From Streptomyces sp. WM4235 (GTDB lineage Bacteria > Actinomycetota > Actinomycetes > Streptomycetales > Streptomycetaceae), in assembly GCF_001279725.1 (NCBI RefSeq), contig NZ_LGDE01000002.1, positions 62,001 to 126,000 of the forward strand: a DNA stretch of 64,000 nucleotides, read 5' to 3'. The translations under genes were made by a program, and so were the position numbers. The first letter of the stretch is position 1. Each line of letters opens with the position of its first letter. The notes under the pieces were generated by a model that was not told the origin of the DNA, searched no databases, and was given only the letters and a program-made list of their open reading frames with translations. This document shows, piece after piece, positions 63,972-64,000 of this stretch.

Positions 63972-64000
63972 GCGACCCCGCCGACACCGCTGAGGCCCCG

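Overview
The window is a stretch of conserved chromosome from a Streptomyces or very close relative. The base composition is very GC-rich, GTG starts are common and many genes overlap by 1 to 20 bases. It carries the sporulation sigma factor WhiG, four adjacent type I signal peptidases, a DasR-type chitinase promoter and Streptomyces-style Tat lipoproteins. From memory, the gene order resembles the S. coelicolor interval running from rpsP to ispG. I found no tRNA, rRNA, CRISPR array, insertion sequence or prophage.

Region 1 (1-21 kb) is core information processing and envelope biogenesis. It starts with a compact ProRS and a small SprT-like zinc protein. The ribosome-maturation block follows: rpsP, khpA, rimM, trmD, rplS. 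Then come four lepB genes, a Nudix hydrolase, a DUF2469 protein, yraN, a ComM-like AAA protein, dprA and whiG. A TetR regulator faces an M23-like secreted protein. The translation block rpsB, tsf, pyrH, frr, cdsA, rlmN is separated internally by several strong RNA hairpins.

Region 2 (21-29 kb) holds a TPP-riboswitch-controlled thiamine ABC importer (thiB, thiP, thiQ). On the minus strand lies a four-gene run: an unusual ABC ATPase, its permease, a LOG-family protein and a DMT permease.

Region 3 (29-57 kb) is a polyamine-to-succinate catabolic island. It contains a PLP aminotransferase, a Lrp/AsnC regulator, two aldehyde dehydrogenase plus PotD-like binding-protein modules, one PotABC transporter, an FAD amine oxidase, GabT, a PucR regulator and a third aldehyde dehydrogenase. 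Interspersed are a glycerophosphodiesterase, an adenosine-deaminase-like enzyme, a NADAR-Nudix pair, a chitinase, a PAP2 phosphatase and a VirD4/HerA-like membrane ATPase. A spaced inverted repeat (half-site near ATTCCGT, 20-21 bp gap) lies in front of all three aldehyde dehydrogenase genes and the Lrp gene. It is the best candidate here for an undescribed common operator.

Region 4 (56.7-64 kb) has an acyl-CoA dehydrogenase, a protein of unknown function, and dxr and ispG of the MEP isoprenoid pathway flanking a site-2 protease.

Limits: all identifications come from reading motifs and from family knowledge. No database search was run. Promoter calls are visual and weak unless stated otherwise.
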